64,000 nt of DNA, taken from positions 1 through 64,000 of the forward strand of contig CAXXSG010000003.1 in the NCBI GenBank assembly GCA_963665915.2, read 5' to 3'. How positions within the stretch are numbered: position 1 is the first letter of the stretch; every line of letters begins with the position of its first letter. The position numbers and the translations under genes are program-made. This DNA is from JAFGRU01 sp963665915 (GTDB lineage Bacteria; Desulfobacterota; Desulfuromonadia; Desulfuromonadales; JAAYDE01). This document shows, in pieces, positions 15,839 through 25,914 of this stretch. Below the pieces are notes generated by a model. The model did not search any database, was not told the origin of the DNA, and saw only the letters and a program-made list of their open reading frames with translations.

Positions 15839-16633
15839 ATGGATATCCTACTGACCAATGATGACAGCCACCGTTCCCCTCTTTTTGAGTTTGTCGCCGA
15901 AAGGCTTGCAACTCTGGGGTCGCTGAGGATTGTGGTTCCAAAAGAAGAACAGAGTTGGACCGGCAAGTCGATCACCCGTTTCAGGAACCTTTATGTGGAT
16001 GAGATCAACCTTTTCGGGCACAGCGCCCAGTGCCTGGATGGCACCCCTGCGGATTGCATCAACTGGGGAGTTTATCACCTCTACGAAGGTAAAAGGCCGG
16101 ACCTGGTGGTGTCAGGGATCAACATAGGCCTCAATACAGGGCTTGGTTTTGCTCTTTCCTCCGGCACGATCGGCGCCTGCCTGGAAGCCAATATCGCCGA
16201 TATTCCCGCCGTGGCTTTGTCGCAGGACTTTGATCCCGGCAGCTTTCGGCAGTGGCTTGAAGAGCGGACTTTGCCGGAGAATGTTCTTTGCGACCTCAAA
16301 AGTCAGACGGCGAGTCTTCTGGATCAGACTTTTTCATGGCTTTTTTCCCGACCCGCTTTTTTCAGTCGTGCGATTACCTGGAATATCAATCTTCCCAGAA
16401 AGGCTGCCCCGGACTGCGGTCTTGTCCCGGCCTTTCTCGGGCATACCTGGTATTCCTCCTGTTTTAAAAAACGTGGGGATCTCTATTTTCACGAACTTGA
16501 ACCGCCCCTGGAAGACCACCGTGACAACTCGGACGGCAGGATCGTGCGGAGCGGGCATGTCAGTGTCACGGAAATCGACATCCGCGACCTCGGGCAGCTG
16601 GGAGGTCCAACAAACAACCCGGATCACGCCTGA
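15839..16633 (+). CDS. surE: SurE-like 5'/3'-nucleotidase, divergent
   Basis: 264 residues from the ATG at 15839, chosen because GGAG lies 9 nt upstream; an ATG at 15824 is possible. It has SurE landmarks: ILLTNDD (metal-binding Asp pair at residues 8-9), GTPADCI, VSGINIGLNTG and LSSGTIGACLEA. The normally invariant Gly after the Asp pair is Ser (NDDS), and the following loop is divergent. The expected activity is metal-dependent hydrolysis of nucleoside monophosphates, but substrate preference could differ. Confidence 0.82.
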   Translation: MDILLTNDDSHRSPLFEFVAERLATLGSLRIVVPKEEQSWTGKSITRFRNLYVDEINLFGHSAQCLDGTPADCINWGVYHLYEGKRPDLVVSGINIGLNTGLGFALSSGTIGACLEANIADIPAVALSQDFDPGSFRQWLEERTLPENVLCDLKSQTASLLDQTFSWLFSRPAFFSRAITWNINLPRKAAPDCGLVPAFLGHTWYSSCFKKRGDLYFHELEPPLEDHRDNSDGRIVRSGHVSVTEIDIRDLGQLGGPTNNPDHA

Positions 16634-16940
16634 ATGCTTCTGTTGCAATCGCTTTTTACAGGCCTTCTGGAGCCGCAAAATGCCTATAAGTTTCTTGCAT
16701 TTCCGTTCCCGATAAGATAATTTCGGTATGATTTGAACCTGGCCAGAAGTCTGTCTGACTTGGGGGGTCGCAATGCCAAAATGGAAAAACGATGACAGAT
16801 TTTCACAAATTTGAGAACGAATAGCGGGACTATTTGTTGAAAATTTGTGGAGACATGATCCGATTTTCCGATTTCACAATAGAATCATTCCTAAGTTCGA
16901 CAGGCTCCTTGATTATTCATTATTTAATAAGGATGAATTC
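16634..16940. other. Intergenic region upstream of proS, mostly MITE copy 2
   Basis: About 110 bp of unassigned sequence with no gene, then the MITE copy (16745-16909), then 31 bp leading to the proS start. The proS promoter was not fixed. If it lies left of the MITE, the element sits in the proS 5' leader. Confidence 0.5.
16745..16909. mobile_element. MITE-like element, copy 2 (165 bp), inverted relative to copy 1
   Basis: Its reverse complement starts AGGAGCCTGTCGAACTTAG and aligns end to end with 2957-3120. Its other terminus reads AGAAGTCTGTCTGACTTGG, which is more degraded. It contains no gene. It ends 31 bp before the proS start codon. Spurious proS extensions start inside it. Confidence 0.75.
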
Positions 16941-18650
16941 ATGCGTTACTCCGAATACCTTCTTCCCACGGCCAAAGAGACTCCTGCAGAGGCCGAGATT
17001 ATCAGCCATCAGCTGATGTTGCGGGCTGGAATGATCCGCAAACTGGCTGCGGGGATCTATAGTTATCTGCCTCTCGGGTTGCGATCAATCCGCAAGGTTG
17101 AACAGATTGTCCGCCAGGAAATGGATCGCGCCGGTGCGGTCGAGCTGTTGATGCCGATGGTGATTCCGGCCGAGTTGTGGCAGGAATCAGGCCGCTGGGG
17201 GCAGTACGGCAAAGAGCTTTTGCGGGTCAAGGACCGCAAGGACGGCGACTTCTGCCTCGGTCCCACGCATGAGGAAGTGGTCACCGACATCATTCGCGGG
17301 GCGGTCAAATCCTACCGCCAGGTTCCCATCAATGTTTATCAGATTCAAAGCAAGTTTCGGGATGAGATCCGCCCCCGTTTCGGCCTCATGAGGGGGCGCG
17401 AGTTCATCATGAAGGATGCCTATTCCTTTGATACGGATGATTCGGGGGCCGACAAGGCCTATGAGAAAATGTTCAACGCCTACTGTCGCATATTTGAGTG
17501 CTGCGGTCTGAAATTCAGGGCCGTCGAGGCGGATACCGGGAACATTGGTGGTTCATCTTCCCATGAATTCATGGTCCTGGCCGAGACAGGGGAAGATGCC
17601 ATCGTCTCCTGCGACAGCTGCCCTTACGCGGCCAACGTGGAAAAGGCCGAGTTGAAGCCCTGCAACGACAAAACCCCGCCACCGGCCGAAGAACTGCAAA
17701 AGGTCCTGACTCCGGCGCGCAAGACCATTGAGGAAGTCGCCGCGTACCTGAAAATCCCCGCCCAATCCCTGGTGAAAACCCTGATTGTCCAGACCGATAT
17801 AGGAGAAACGGTGGCTGTTCTCTTGCGCGGGGACAGGGAACTCAACAATATCAAAATTTGCAGGTTTCTCGATTGTAACTGGGTCGAGCTGGCTTCGGAA
17901 GAGGTGGTATTAGGTGCGACGGGGGCTCCTCAGGGTTTTGCCGGCCCTGTCGGGCTGAAGATCCGTCTTTTGGCCGATCTTGAAGTCGAGGGCATGAGCG
18001 ATTTTGTCGTCGGTGCCAATGAGAAGGATCATCACTTTACCGGCGCCAACCATGGCAGGGACTTTAGCGTGGAACAGTTCGCTGATCTCCGCGAGGCCGT
18101 GGCCGGTGATCCCTGCCCGCGCTGTAGTGGCAAGCTGGAAAGCTGGCGGGGTATTGAAGTGGGGCACGTATTTAAATTGGGCACCAAGTATTCCCAGGCG
18201 CTGAATGCCGTAGTCCTGGATGACCAGGGACAGGAAGTTCCCCTGGTTATGGGTTGCTACGGGATCGGCATCGGCAGGACGGTTGCGGCGGCCATTGAGC
18301 AGAATCATGATGAAAACGGGATTGTTTTTCCTTTGCCCATTGCCCCGTTCCAGGTTCTCATTACGGTGGTCAACCCCAAACAGGACGCCGTCAGAGATGC
18401 CGCCGAAAAACTTTACCAGGAACTTCTCGATGGGAAAATCGAAGTTCTTCTTGACGATCGGGACGAAAGGCCGGGGAGCAAATTTAAGGATGCCGACCTG
18501 ATCGGCATACCGCTACGCATTACCGTGGGGGACCGGGGCCTGAAAAACGGCGAGTTTGAACTCATCGAGAGGCAAACCGGCCAAAAAACCATGCTGCCGG
18601 TTGAAGAAACAGCTGCAAAGCTGGCGGAATTGATTTTTCGGGAGTCCTGA
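16941..18650 (+). CDS. proS: Prolyl-tRNA synthetase (bacterial type with editing domain)
   Basis: 569 residues from the ATG at 16941, which matches the usual length of about 570. A longer in-frame extension to 16845 would start inside the MITE and is rejected. Class II motifs are visible: RDEIRPRFGLMRGREFIMKD (motif 2) and MGCYGIGIGRTVAAAIEQ (motif 3). A YbaK-like editing insertion (about residues 240-375, with the GDRELN and GATGAPQGFAGP segments) hydrolyses mischarged Ala-tRNA-Pro. An AAGGA site precedes the start. Confidence 0.96.
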   Translation: MRYSEYLLPTAKETPAEAEIISHQLMLRAGMIRKLAAGIYSYLPLGLRSIRKVEQIVRQEMDRAGAVELLMPMVIPAELWQESGRWGQYGKELLRVKDRKDGDFCLGPTHEEVVTDIIRGAVKSYRQVPINVYQIQSKFRDEIRPRFGLMRGREFIMKDAYSFDTDDSGADKAYEKMFNAYCRIFECCGLKFRAVEADTGNIGGSSSHEFMVLAETGEDAIVSCDSCPYAANVEKAELKPCNDKTPPPAEELQKVLTPARKTIEEVAAYLKIPAQSLVKTLIVQTDIGETVAVLLRGDRELNNIKICRFLDCNWVELASEEVVLGATGAPQGFAGPVGLKIRLLADLEVEGMSDFVVGANEKDHHFTGANHGRDFSVEQFADLREAVAGDPCPRCSGKLESWRGIEVGHVFKLGTKYSQALNAVVLDDQGQEVPLVMGCYGIGIGRTVAAAIEQNHDENGIVFPLPIAPFQVLITVVNPKQDAVRDAAEKLYQELLDGKIEVLLDDRDERPGSKFKDADLIGIPLRITVGDRGLKNGEFELIERQTGQKTMLPVEETAAKLAELIFRES

Positions 18651-18727
18651 CGAAGCGCGTGGTTGTTTAAAAAGAATCATGCACTTCCAGGCAAGATGCT
18701 TAACCCCTTCAATTTGAGACGGTATCA

Positions 18728-19954
18728 ATGCTTCTACGATTTGACAGCAGTTTCAGGCTAACCTTTCCACACCGGGTGGCTAAAGACCTTGGGGACAACG
18801 CAATAGCGCTCAACTCCTACTCCGATCGGCACTTGCTCTTGACTGTACCCGGCAGGGATAGTGAATTGATTCTGGCCGGCTGCCTCGGAGAGATGACGGT
18901 AGGAGACCTGCTTTCTTTTTTTAATGTGTTTTGTAAAACCGGGGTTCTTCGCTTTTCCCTGGCCAGGGGAACCAAAGAGGTTTTTTTTCAACAGGGCGAA
19001 ATTGTCATGGCCGCAAGCACCTTTCACGAAGATGATATGGGGGAAGTTCTTTACGAACTGGGTAAGGTGAGCCGGGAGGTTCTCGAGAACGCCCGCAACT
19101 TTTCTGCCGGTTTCAGTTCGTTGGGAAAAAGTCTTGTGGAGCAGGAAATTATCTCCGCTAAAGACCTCTGGCAGGCGACCCGCCACCAGGTTGAGAAAAT
19201 AACATTCAGCCTTTTCGAGTTCAAGCAGGGTGGCTTTTCTTTTCTGATCAAGCCGCTGGAGGAAGAGGAAGTAGCCAAGCTTTCCATGAGCACCCAGAAT
19301 CTCATCATGGAAGGGTTGCGGCGGGTGGATGAAAAGGCTCTTTTCATGCGCTCCATCAAGTCTCTGGACTCCACGCCGGTATTTGTTGAAAATAAGCCGG
19401 GCCTTTCGGCTGCGGAAGAATGTATGCTGCAGGACATCAAGAACAGCAAACATTCGGTTCGCGGACTTGTGCGCAAGAGTGGTGTCGGAGAGTTTGAGGG
19501 CCTGCGTTTTCTTTACCAGTTGCTTCAAAAAGGGGCTGCTAAGGTCCAGGTCCCGGAAATTGCCGTTCCGGAGGGGGCATTCGGAGACCTGTTGACCATT
19601 TATAATGGTGCGTTCTCCCTTTTGTTTAAAAAAATAGTCGAGGCCGCCCCTCATTTCATCGAAGAGGTCAACCACTTTTTTCTGGAGCTGCCTCAGCCAT
19701 ACTCCTATGTTTTTCGGGGAATTTGCATCATGGATGACGGTTTTCTGGATGGAGTGAAAGTTGTTCGCAATCTGGAGGGACTGGAAGAGGGAGACAAATT
19801 AAAACTTCTGGCGGATGCATTGAACGAGGTGTTGTTCATGATGTGTGCGGTGGCCCGCAAGGAACTCGGGTCGGCCGATTCGAGCGAACTGGTCCAGAGA
19901 GTTCAGCAGATTTCCCAGCGTGTCAAGGAGCTAGTTGCAAAAAAAAATGACTGA
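18728..19954 (+). CDS. DUF4388/PATAN-type regulatory protein
   Basis: 408 residues. The N-terminal third reads as a DUF4388 (PATAN) module: MTVGDLLSFFNVFCKTGVLRF, then EVFFQQGEIVMA, then GEVLYELGKVS, LGKSLVEQEIIS and FEFKQGGFSF. Such modules are common in deltaproteobacterial two-component and gliding/motility regulators. The rest has no motif I recognise. The C-terminus is helical. Its stop overlaps the start region of pyrF. Function is inferred only at the level of a signalling or scaffold protein. Confidence 0.7.
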   Translation: MLLRFDSSFRLTFPHRVAKDLGDNAIALNSYSDRHLLLTVPGRDSELILAGCLGEMTVGDLLSFFNVFCKTGVLRFSLARGTKEVFFQQGEIVMAASTFHEDDMGEVLYELGKVSREVLENARNFSAGFSSLGKSLVEQEIISAKDLWQATRHQVEKITFSLFEFKQGGFSFLIKPLEEEEVAKLSMSTQNLIMEGLRRVDEKALFMRSIKSLDSTPVFVENKPGLSAAEECMLQDIKNSKHSVRGLVRKSGVGEFEGLRFLYQLLQKGAAKVQVPEIAVPEGAFGDLLTIYNGAFSLLFKKIVEAAPHFIEEVNHFFLELPQPYSYVFRGICIMDDGFLDGVKVVRNLEGLEEGDKLKLLADALNEVLFMMCAVARKELGSADSSELVQRVQQISQRVKELVAKKND

Positions 19955-20681
19955 ACAGGCCAGAAAACAATTAATATTCGCCCTCGATGTGGAGACTCTT
20001 AAGGAAGCTGAAACCTGGGTGAAACGGCTCCGCGACCGGGTCGGAGTCTTCAAGGTTGGGAAACAGCTTTTCACCCGCTGTGGTCCGGATGCGGTAAGAA
20101 TGATCCAGGATGGCGGCGGCAGGGTGTTCCTCGATCTGAAATATCATGATATCCCGAATACCGTCGCCAAAGCCTGTCTGGAGGCTGCAAAGCTTGGAGT
20201 CGCCATGTTTACCCTGCATGCCACGGGTGGCAGCGAGATGATGGTCCAAGCGGCTTCCTCCCTGCGGGAGATGTTCGCCTCCAACCCGGGGAATCGGCCC
20301 CTGACCCTGGCGGTGACGATTCTCACCTCGATGAACGAGAATTCTTTGAAAGAGGTTGGGATGGCCCTTCCTCCCGCCGAAATTGTACCGCGCCTGGCTG
20401 AACTTGCCCGCGGAGCCGGCATGGACGGAGTTGTTGCTTCGCCTCAGGAAACTCCGCTGATCCGCAAGGCCTGCGGGAAAAATCTCATTATCGTGACGCC
20501 CGGAGTTCGCCCCTCCAACGCTTCGCTGGATGACCAGAAACGGGTGGCAACCCCTTACCAGGCGATTCTTTCGGGAGCAGACTACCTGGTTCTCGGGCGC
20601 CCTATTGCCCAAGCTTCCGATCCCGGGGCCGCAGTGGAGGCGATTCTCAAAGAGATGGCCCGAGCTTTCCAAGACAGGTAA
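19935..20681 (+). CDS. pyrF: Orotidine 5'-phosphate decarboxylase
   Basis: About 245 residues. Last step of UMP synthesis. IFALDVET, FKVGKQLF and VFLDLKYHDIPNTV (the catalytic DxKxxD set) are visible, with the phosphate-binding VTPGVRP and YLVLGRPI at the C-terminus. The start is ambiguous: TTG at 19935 lies 4 nt after AAGGAG and overlaps the upstream gene, while ATG at 19947 gives the more usual N-terminus. Either way it is coupled to the DUF4388 gene. Confidence 0.95.
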   Translation: MQKKMTEQARKQLIFALDVETLKEAETWVKRLRDRVGVFKVGKQLFTRCGPDAVRMIQDGGGRVFLDLKYHDIPNTVAKACLEAAKLGVAMFTLHATGGSEMMVQAASSLREMFASNPGNRPLTLAVTILTSMNENSLKEVGMALPPAEIVPRLAELARGAGMDGVVASPQETPLIRKACGKNLIIVTPGVRPSNASLDDQKRVATPYQAILSGADYLVLGRPIAQASDPGAAVEAILKEMARAFQDR

Positions 20682-20684
20682 CCG

Positions 20685-21434
20685 GTGGCCCTTACCATTT
20701 ACGGCATTCATTCCGTCAAGCAGGAATTTCTCTCCGGGAAACACCGTTCCCAGGTACTTTTTCTGGCTATGAAGGGTTCTTCTCCGCGCCTGGAGGAGTT
20801 ACTGGCCATGGCTGAAAAAGAGGGTGTTCCCGTCCGTAAAATCAGCCGCCCGGAGCTTGATGCTCTGGTGGGGGAGTGTAACCATCAGGGGGTGGCTCTA
20901 CAGCTTGAGCCGTTCAAGTACACTGCTCTGGAAACCCTTCTGGAAATGAGGCGGTCCCGGGGTTCTGAAAAGGCTTTTCTCCTGGTTCTCGACAGTATTG
21001 CCGATCCCAGGAACTTTGGTGCGATTCTCCGCAGCGCTGATGCAGCGGGCTGTCATGGCGTGATCATTCCCAAGGATCGTGCCTGCCCAGTGACCGGCGC
21101 TGTTCACAAAACTTCGGCTGGAGCGTTGGCCAATGTGCCGGTTTGCCTGGTGACCAACCTGGCCCGGGCCATCCGGCAGATGAAAAAAGAGGGGATCTGG
21201 GTTTTCGGTCTTGGCGCTGAAGCTGGGGGCCCGCTGTTCCAGGAAGACCTGAGTGTAGATCTGGCCCTGGTCTTGGGCTGCGAAGGGAAAGGGCTTCGCC
21301 CTAATACCAGTAAACATTGTGATGTCATGCTCACCATTCCCATGGCCGGAAGTGTTTCTTCCCTTAATGTCTCAGTCGCAGCTGCCATTGCCATGTTCGA
21401 GGTGGTTCGCCAGCGGTGGAAGTCGGCAGGCTGA
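20685..21434 (+). CDS. rlmB: 23S rRNA 2'-O-methyltransferase, TrmH/SpoU family (RlmB type)
   Basis: 249 residues with a GTG start 3 nt after pyrF. The N-terminal substrate-binding domain is YGIHSVKQEF. The SPOUT knot motifs follow: LDSIADPRNFGAILRSADA (motif 1), LVLGCEGKGL (motif 2) and IPMAGSVSSLNVSVAAAIAMFE (motif 3). RlmB methylates G2251 of 23S rRNA in E. coli; a close TrmH paralogue with another target cannot be excluded. Confidence 0.88.
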   Translation: MALTIYGIHSVKQEFLSGKHRSQVLFLAMKGSSPRLEELLAMAEKEGVPVRKISRPELDALVGECNHQGVALQLEPFKYTALETLLEMRRSRGSEKAFLLVLDSIADPRNFGAILRSADAAGCHGVIIPKDRACPVTGAVHKTSAGALANVPVCLVTNLARAIRQMKKEGIWVFGLGAEAGGPLFQEDLSVDLALVLGCEGKGLRPNTSKHCDVMLTIPMAGSVSSLNVSVAAAIAMFEVVRQRWKSAG

Positions 21435-21470
21435 ATATCCAGGGAAGCGAGCTTTTTCCTGAGGTTTGAT

Positions 21471-21498
21471 TTGACAACGGCAAGAGTTTGCCTATAGT
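21471..21498 (+). promoter_or_regulatory. Sigma-70 promoter for the tRNA-tuf operon
   Basis: -35 TTGACA (21471-21476), a 16-nt spacer and -10 TATAGT (21493-21498), about 60 nt upstream of the first tRNA. A near-consensus promoter fits a highly expressed stable-RNA operon. Confidence 0.8.
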
Positions 21499-21557
21499 GT
21501 TAAATGAACTTTTTCTCTTGCAATTTAAATAAGGCTCATGTATATACCTTCAACTGT

Positions 21558-21633
21558 GCTGGCGTAGCTCAATCGGTAGAGCAGCTGACTTGTAATCAGC
21601 AGGTTGCGGGTTCAATTCCTGTCGCCAGCTCCA
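21558..21633 (+). tRNA. tRNA-Thr (UGU)
   Basis: 76 nt including encoded CCA. Acceptor GCTGGCG/CGCCAGC, D-arm AGCTCAATCGGTAGAGC, anticodon UGU in loop CTTGTAA, T-arm GGTTCAATTCC. First of the four-tRNA cluster ahead of tuf, the same order as thrU-tyrU-glyT-thrT in E. coli. Confidence 0.96.
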
Positions 21634-21677
21634 TTGAGCTAAGTCCTGAAAAGGTTTGTTGACAAGAGGAGTCTTTT

Positions 21678-21762
<85 letters not shown>

Positions 21763-21887
21763 CGTTTATTAGTGCTTCCGGATGAAGATCAGAAATCAGT
21801 ATGCAGGAGGCGTTAGGGCTGACGGAACTGCGGCTGGGACTGATTCGGAATCCACCATGCTTCAGCATAAAACTTCGGTTTTACTGG

Positions 21888-21964
21888 GCGGGAATAGCTC
21901 AGTTGGCTAGAGCGTCAGCCTTCCAAGCTGAGGGTCGCGGGTTCGAGTCCCGTTTCCCGCTCCA
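21888..21964 (+). tRNA. tRNA-Gly (UCC)
   Basis: 77 nt including CCA. Acceptor GCGGGAA/TTCCCGC, anticodon UCC in loop CTTCCAA, T-loop GGTTCGAGTCC. Confidence 0.96.
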
Positions 21965-22002
21965 AAATCAAAAACTTTGTTTCAAGCGTCAACAGAAAAC
22001 AG

Positions 22003-22078
22003 GCCCACATAGCTCAGGCGGTAGAGCACATCCTTGGTAAGGATGAGGTCATCGGTTCAAGTCCGATTGTGGGCTCCA
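22003..22078 (+). tRNA. tRNA-Thr (GGU)
   Basis: 76 nt including CCA. Acceptor GCCCACA/TGTGGGC, anticodon GGU in loop CTTGGTA, T-loop GGTTCAAGTCC. Last tRNA before tuf. Confidence 0.96.
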
Positions 22079-22175
22079 TTTCTTTGGCTTTGTTTTGGAT
22101 GTTAAAACTGATTAAACTTAATAAATTTCGTGTCAGGCTTGTTGGCCGCGCAAGGTACTAAGGGAGGTTATCGCA

Positions 22176-23366
<1,191 letters not shown>

Positions 23367-23411
23367 CAGAGGAAGAATCTTTCCTGGTGTAATTAAGAAA
23401 AGGGAAATGTC

Positions 23412-23561
23412 ATGCGTGACATTATTATATTAGCGTGCACCGAGTGCAAGCAGCGGAACTATACGACAACCAAGAATAAGAGAAAAACGCCTGACAAACT
23501 GGCGTTGAAAAAGTATTGTCGTTTCTGCCGCAAGCACCATGTGCATAAAGAAACCAAGTAG
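23412..23561 (+). CDS. rpmG: Ribosomal protein L33
   Basis: 49 residues, a small 50S subunit protein. It keeps both CxxC pairs (CTEC and CRFC), so it is the zinc-binding form. Located between tuf and tRNA-Trp, the usual place in this operon. It starts MRDIIILACTEC and ends HKETK. Confidence 0.95.
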   Translation: MRDIIILACTECKQRNYTTTKNKRKTPDKLALKKYCRFCRKHHVHKETK

Positions 23562-23607
23562 ATACCTAACGAACCTATTGCAAATCTGAAAAAGCCCAGA
23601 TTGTTGC

Positions 23608-23684
23608 AGGCCAGTAGCTCAATTGGCTAGAGCGCCGGTCTCCAAAACCGGGGGCTGGGGGTTCGAGTCCCTCCTGGCCTGCCA
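23608..23684 (+). tRNA. tRNA-Trp (CCA)
   Basis: 77 nt including encoded CCA. Acceptor AGGCCAG/CTGGCCT, anticodon CCA in loop CTCCAAA, T-loop GGTTCGAGTCC. Sits between rpmG and secE. Confidence 0.96.
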
Positions 23685-23730
23685 TTTTTCTGGGAAGCAA
23701 ATGGTTCAATAAACTATATTGGGGAAAAGC

Positions 23731-23916
23731 GTGTTTGGAAAAACGGCGGACTTCCTTGGCAAAGTTAAGAGTGAACTGAAAAAGGTTACCTGGCCGACCA
23801 AGAAGGAAACATTTTCTTCTACCCAGGTGGTCATCATTCTGACGCTTATTTTGGCCTTGTATTTTTGGCTCGTCGATTCCGGCTTATCGGCCATGATCCA
23901 GTTAATGCTGAGATAA
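23731..23916 (+). CDS. secE: Preprotein translocase subunit SecE
   Basis: 61 residues from GTG at 23731, chosen because GGGGA lies 5 nt upstream; a TTG at 23719 lacks a ribosome binding site. Short single-TM form: the amphipathic ELKKVTWPTKKET motif, then one membrane helix (VVIILTLILALYFWLVD). It clamps SecY in the translocon. It precedes nusG as in most bacteria. Confidence 0.95.
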   Translation: MFGKTADFLGKVKSELKKVTWPTKKETFSSTQVVIILTLILALYFWLVDSGLSAMIQLMLR

Positions 23917-23935
23917 GCAAAGGGAGAGGCCTTGT

Positions 23936-24469
23936 ATGACGATGAAATGGTATGGCGTTCATACTTATTCAGGTTATGAAAACAAAGTTAAGCTGAATCT
24001 CGAGGAACGCATTAAGTCATTGGGGGCCGAGGAGTTTTTTGGAGAAATTCTAATCCCTTCCGAGACGGTCATCGAGTTGAAAAAGGGGGAGAGAAAAACC
24101 TCCACCCGCAAGTTTTTCCCGGGATATATCCTGGTTCAGATGGAATTGAATAACGAGACTTGGCATATTGTTAAAAATATCCCCAAGGTCACCGGTTTTG
24201 TCGGTGGCGGAACTAAACCGGCACCGATCTCGGATGAGGAAGTAGAAAAAATAACCATCCGAATTGCAGAAGGGGTTGAGAAGCCCAAACCGAAAGTTGA
24301 ATTTGAAGTGGGAGAAACGGTTCGAGTGGTGGAAGGACCTTTTGTTAATTTCACCGGTGTTGTCGAGGATGTAAAACCTGAAAAAGCTAAACTGAAGGTT
24401 ATGGTCAGTATCTTCGGCAGAATTTCGCCGGTGGAACTCGAGTTTATCCAGGTCGAAAAAATAACCTGA
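23936..24469 (+). CDS. nusG: Transcription termination/antitermination factor NusG
   Basis: 177 residues. The NGN domain (KWYGVHTYSGYENKVKLNLE, FFPGYILVQM) binds the RNA polymerase clamp. The C-terminal KOW domain (VGETVRVVEGPFVNFTGVV) contacts Rho or ribosomal protein S10. The start ATGACGATG follows GGAGAGG; the second ATG is also possible. Confidence 0.97.
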   Translation: MTMKWYGVHTYSGYENKVKLNLEERIKSLGAEEFFGEILIPSETVIELKKGERKTSTRKFFPGYILVQMELNNETWHIVKNIPKVTGFVGGGTKPAPISDEEVEKITIRIAEGVEKPKPKVEFEVGETVRVVEGPFVNFTGVVEDVKPEKAKLKVMVSIFGRISPVELEFIQVEKIT

Positions 24470-24543
24470 GGCCGGATCGTACCGCTTTCAATGTATAAAC
24501 TTGGAAAAAAAGCAGCAAGTAACGTCAGGGCAAGGAGTAGCAG

Positions 24544-24966
24544 ATGGCCAAAAAAATTATCGGATCCATTAAATTGCAGATTCCAGCCGGCAAAGCCAAT
24601 CCATCACCTCCCGTAGGTCCGGCGCTCGGTCAGCACGGGGTCAACATCATGGAGTTCTGCAAGGCGTTTAATGCCAAAACTCAAAGTCAGGAAGGGTTGA
24701 TCATTCCTGCGGTGATAACGGTTTTTGCTGACAGATCTTTTTCTTTTATCACCAAAACTCCGCCAGCAGCAGTACTTTTGCTGAAGGCGGCCAAAATCGA
24801 AAAAGGTTCCGGGGAGCCTAACCGCACTAAAGTGGGTAAGGTGACAATGCGCCAGGTTGAAGAGATTGCCCAACTGAAAATGCCGGATCTGAATGCTATT
24901 GATCTGGAAGGCGCCAGCAGGATCATTGCGGGAACCGCCCGAAGCATGGGTTTGGAAGTCGAATAA
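24544..24966 (+). CDS. rplK: Ribosomal protein L11
   Basis: 140 residues. Forms the GTPase-associated centre of the 50S subunit. The proline-rich N-terminus KLQIPAGKANPSPPVGPALG (thiostrepton-site region) and the RNA-binding C-terminus GTARSMGLEVE are present. First gene of the rplKAJL group, 74 nt after nusG. Confidence 0.98.
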   Translation: MAKKIIGSIKLQIPAGKANPSPPVGPALGQHGVNIMEFCKAFNAKTQSQEGLIIPAVITVFADRSFSFITKTPPAAVLLLKAAKIEKGSGEPNRTKVGKVTMRQVEEIAQLKMPDLNAIDLEGASRIIAGTARSMGLEVE

Positions 24967-24994
24967 GAAATTAAACTGTTTTTGGGGTGTACAG

Positions 24995-25699
24995 ATGCTT
25001 AAAGCAAAAAAGCATAAAGAGGCTAGATCAAAAGTTGACAGGACCGCTCTTTACCCTGTTGAAGAAGCGATTGATTTAGTAAAAGAAGTTAAACATACCA
25101 AGTTTGACGAGACGGTTGATTTTACTGTCCGCCTGGGGGTGGACCCCCGCAAGGCCGACCAGATGATCCGTGGCGCGGTGGTTCTACCCAACGGCTTGGG
25201 GAAACAAGTGCGTGTCGTTGTTTTTGCCAAAGGCGATAAAGCGCTGGAAGCTTCCGAAGCGGGAGCCGACCATGTCGGAGCGGATGACCTCGTCGAAAAA
25301 ATCAAGGGTGGGTGGTTTGATTTCGATGCGGCTATTGCCACTCCGGATATGATGGGTGTGGTCGGCAAAATAGGTAAACTGCTGGGCCCTCGCGGATTGA
25401 TGCCGAACCCGAAAGTGGGGACCGTGACCTTTGATATAGGCAGGGCGGTAAACGAGGCCAAGTCGGGCAAGGTGGAGTATCGTGTTGAAAAAGCCGGGAT
25501 CATTCATGCCCCTGTGGGAAAAGTATCTTTTCCAAGTGAGCAGCTCCGGGAAAACATCTTGGCGCTAGTGGATGCGCTGGTGAAAGCGAAGCCATCAACG
25601 TCCAAAGGGACTTATTTCAAAAAAGCCTCTATTTCGAGCACCATGGGCCCAGGCGTTCCTGTTGATACGGTCGCCTTACAGGCGCTGGTGAAAAGCTGA
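24995..25699 (+). CDS. rplA: Ribosomal protein L1
   Basis: 234 residues. Forms the L1 stalk and is a translational repressor of the rplKA mRNA in E. coli. The ATG at 24995 gives the family-standard N-terminus MLKAKKHKEARSKVD; an upstream in-frame extension into rplK is rejected. The TVTFDIGRAVNEAKSGKVEYR signature region is intact. Confidence 0.98.
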   Translation: MLKAKKHKEARSKVDRTALYPVEEAIDLVKEVKHTKFDETVDFTVRLGVDPRKADQMIRGAVVLPNGLGKQVRVVVFAKGDKALEASEAGADHVGADDLVEKIKGGWFDFDAAIATPDMMGVVGKIGKLLGPRGLMPNPKVGTVTFDIGRAVNEAKSGKVEYRVEKAGIIHAPVGKVSFPSEQLRENILALVDALVKAKPSTSKGTYFKKASISSTMGPGVPVDTVALQALVKS

Positions 25700-25914
25700 T
25701 TTCAGTTTTCCGGAAGACGGAAATTGATTTTGTAGAGATGTCACAACATCCTTGGTTAAAGAAAGCAGGGACACCGCAGAGCGGCTGTTTAATGGGATGT
25801 CCCCCCTGCCGAGACTGGATTAGGATGTGGCAGTAATGCCTGCCTCCCTAACACTTTGACTGGGGGCGGAGGGGAAATCTCTCCGCGAAATCCTAATAGA
25901 AAGGAGGATAGGCG
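25700..25914 (+). promoter_or_regulatory. rplJ leader (L10-type ribosomal protein leader)
   Basis: 215-nt untranslated gap between rplA and rplJ with several G/C-rich pairable blocks (for example GGGATGTCCCCCCTGCC and GGGGGCGGAGGGG). It ends in AAAGGAGGATAGG before the TTG start. Position and size match the L10 leader, which binds the L10-L7/L12 complex to repress rplJL translation. The fold was not computed. Confidence 0.55.

Noticed and set aside
16845..16940. N-terminal extension of proS
   Set aside because: It begins inside the MITE; the ATG at 16941 has a ribosome binding site and gives the family-standard length.
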